A stretch of DNA of 6,856 nt from Micrococcaceae bacterium UBA4005 (GTDB taxonomy: Bacteria > Actinomycetota > Actinomycetes > Actinomycetales > Micrococcaceae), in NCBI GenBank assembly GCA_002384315.1, contig DGBL01000150.1:1-6856 (forward strand). Reading direction: 5' to 3'. Each line of letters opens with the position of its first letter. Positions within the stretch are counted from its first letter, which is position 1. Positions 5,597-6,856 of this stretch are shown piece after piece. Made by a program: the position numbers and the translations under genes. The notes beneath the pieces were generated by a model. That model did no database searches, was not told where the DNA came from, and worked only from the letters and a program-made list of their open reading frames with translations.

Positions 5597-6856
5597 TCAG
5601 GTCCGCCGGTGTGATCCGGTGGCGCGATAGACATCGAAAACCCCGTCGATCCGGCGGACAGCGCTGAGGATGTGGCTGAGGTATTTGGGGTCCCCCATCT
5701 CAAACGCGAACTTGGAAACCGCGACGCGGTCAGAGGAGGTGTTGACGCTGGCGGAGAGGATATTGACGTGGTTCTCGGAGAGTACGCGGGTGACGTCGGA
5801 GAGCAGACTCTTGCGGTCGAGCGCCTCGACCTGTATCTCCACGAGAAAAACACTGGACTGGGTGGGCGCCCATTCAACGGGAACGATACGGTCGGGCTGG
5901 TCTTTGAGAACCTCAACGTTGCGGCAGTCCTCGCGGTGGACGGACACCCCCGACCCTCTGGTGACGAAGCCGATGATCGGGTCCGGTGGCACCGGCGTGC
6001 AGCATCGGGCGGTTTTGACCCATACGTCGCCGACCCCATGGACGGTAACTCCGGAGTCCGAGAAGCGCGGCCTGCGCTGCTGGGTGGGCACGGTGGTTTC
6101 CGCGAGCTTCTCTTCTGCCCCCTCATGGCCTCCCATGAAAGTGACAAGGTGTTCAATGACGTTCTGCGCCGATGTGTGCCCGTCTCCCACCGCAGCGTAG
6201 AGAGCTGCGATGTCCTGGTGGCGCAACTCCTGGGCCACACCCAGGAGCGCATCGTGCGTCATCATCCGCTGCAGCGGAAGATTTTGTTTGCGCATGGCCC
6301 GGGTGAGGAGGTCCTTACCCTTGTCGATGGCCTCTTCGCGACGTTCCTTCGTGAACCACTGGCGGATCTTGTTCCGCGCCCGGGGGCTCTTGACGAATCC
6401 TTGCCAGTCCTGGCTGGGGCCAGCGCCTTCGGCCTTGGAGGTGAAGACTTCCACCCAGTCACCGTGTTGAAGTTCACTGTTCAGCGGCACCAGTTTTCCG
6501 TTGACGCGGGCCCCGATGGTGCGGTGCCCCACCTCGGTATGGACCGCATAAGCGAAGTCGACCGGGGTGGAACCGGCGGGCAACGCCATGACCTCCCCCT
6601 TGGGAGTAAAGACGAACACTTCCTGGGCGTTGATTTCAAAGCGCAGTGAGTCCAGGAACTCGTCCGGGTCAGAGGTTTCCTGCTGCCAGTCCACCAGACT
6701 GCGCAGCCAGCCCATATCGCCGTTGCCTGCTGGCTCCGGGGCTTTCCCGCCACCGCTTTTGTATTTCCAGTGCGCTGCGACGCCGTATTCCGCCCTCCGG
6801 TGCATGTCGTGGGTGCGGAGCTGAATTTCCACGGGCTTCCCGCCCGGGCCGATAAC
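5597..6856 (-). CDS. relA: RelA/SpoT-family (p)ppGpp enzyme, C-terminal part (runs off right edge)
   Basis: The minus-strand frame is open to the window edge (419 residues plus TGA). The visible part begins inside the synthetase domain, [20 protein letters not shown], followed by [14 protein letters not shown], so the apparent start at 6832 (GTG) is internal. Next come the TGS domain ([29 protein letters not shown], within about 78-138 of the visible part), the helical region (about 150-260), the conserved-cysteine domain ([15 protein letters not shown], then HREDC, about 283-312), and a C-terminal ACT/RRM domain (about 335-412). Long RSH proteins make, and in actinobacteria usually also hydrolyse, (p)ppGpp on the ribosome when uncharged tRNA enters the A site. 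The C-terminal half seen here senses tRNA and ribosome and controls the catalytic half. The hydrolase domain is outside the window, so bifunctionality is inferred from the lineage. The conserved Cys pair and domain order look intact. Convergent with the AbiEi-like gene. Confidence 0.96.
   Translation of the reverse strand, partial: VIGPGGKPVEIQLRTHDMHRRAEYGVAAHWKYKSGGGKAPEPAGNGDMGWLRSLVDWQQETSDPDEFLDSLRFEINAQEVFVFTPKGEVMALPAGSTPVDFAYAVHTEVGHRTIGARVNGKLVPLNSELQHGDWVEVFTSKAEGAGPSQDWQGFVKSPRARNKIRQWFTKERREEAIDKGKDLLTRAMRKQNLPLQRMMTHDALLGVAQELRHQDIAALYAAVGDGHTSAQNVIEHLVTFMGGHEGAEEKLAETTVPTQQRRPRFSDSGVTVHGVGDVWVKTARCCTPVPPDPIIGFVTRGSGVSVHREDCRNVEVLKDQPDRIVPVEWAPTQSSVFLVEIQVEALDRKSLLSDVTRVLSENHVNILSASVNTSSDRVAVSKFAFEMGDPKYLSHILSAVRRIDGVFDVYRATGSHRRT

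Noticed and set aside
5672..6649. Long open frame on the + strand (325 codons) antisense to relA
   Set aside because: It lies wholly within relA, whose protein is unmistakable. The translation has no family character and is explained by the GC-rich codon bias of relA.

Overview
The window looks like a chromosomal segment of a high-GC actinobacterium, most likely Micrococcales and close to Micrococcaceae (Arthrobacter/Kocuria type). The evidence is GC-rich codon use throughout, an AspRS N-terminus and HisRS start of the kind I recall from that group, a three-repeat DUF349 protein, and the clustering of relA, DUF349, hisS and aspS. It is a housekeeping region. I see no RNA gene, transposon, CRISPR array or phage element.

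Layout, left to right. (1) The N-terminal 117 codons of aspS (aspartyl-tRNA synthetase) run leftward off the edge from a GTG at 352. (2) A 146-bp divergent intergenic region (353-498) carries a dyad that could be an operator. (3) An APC-family amino acid permease is at 499-1830 (+). (4) hisS (histidyl-tRNA synthetase) is at 1814-3145 (-), and its 3' end overlaps that of the permease by 17 bp. (5) A 220-bp divergent region (3146-3365) holds a hisS -10-like element, a hisS leader hairpin, and a good promoter for the rightward gene with a small dyad in its spacer. (6) A DUF349 coiled-coil protein is at 3366-4820 (+). (7) A 92-bp gap contains a UUCG-type hairpin and a DnaA-box-like 9-mer. (8) A small AbiEi-antitoxin-like protein with no toxin partner is at 4913-5593 (+). 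(9) The C-terminal 419 residues of the long RSH ppGpp enzyme RelA/Rel are at 5597-6856 (-). The gene continues past the right edge, and its stop lies 3 bp from the stop of gene 8.

The genes share a translation and amino-acid-supply theme: two aminoacyl-tRNA synthetases, an amino acid transporter and the stringent-response enzyme that senses uncharged tRNA. They are not one operon, because strand alternates -, +, -, +, +, -. I found no clear undescribed system. The items most worth a second look are His31 in AspRS (suggesting a non-discriminating enzyme), the operator-like dyad between aspS and the permease, the dyad inside the DUF349 promoter, the orphan AbiEi-like gene beside relA, and the two tail-to-tail junctions with no room for a conventional terminator.
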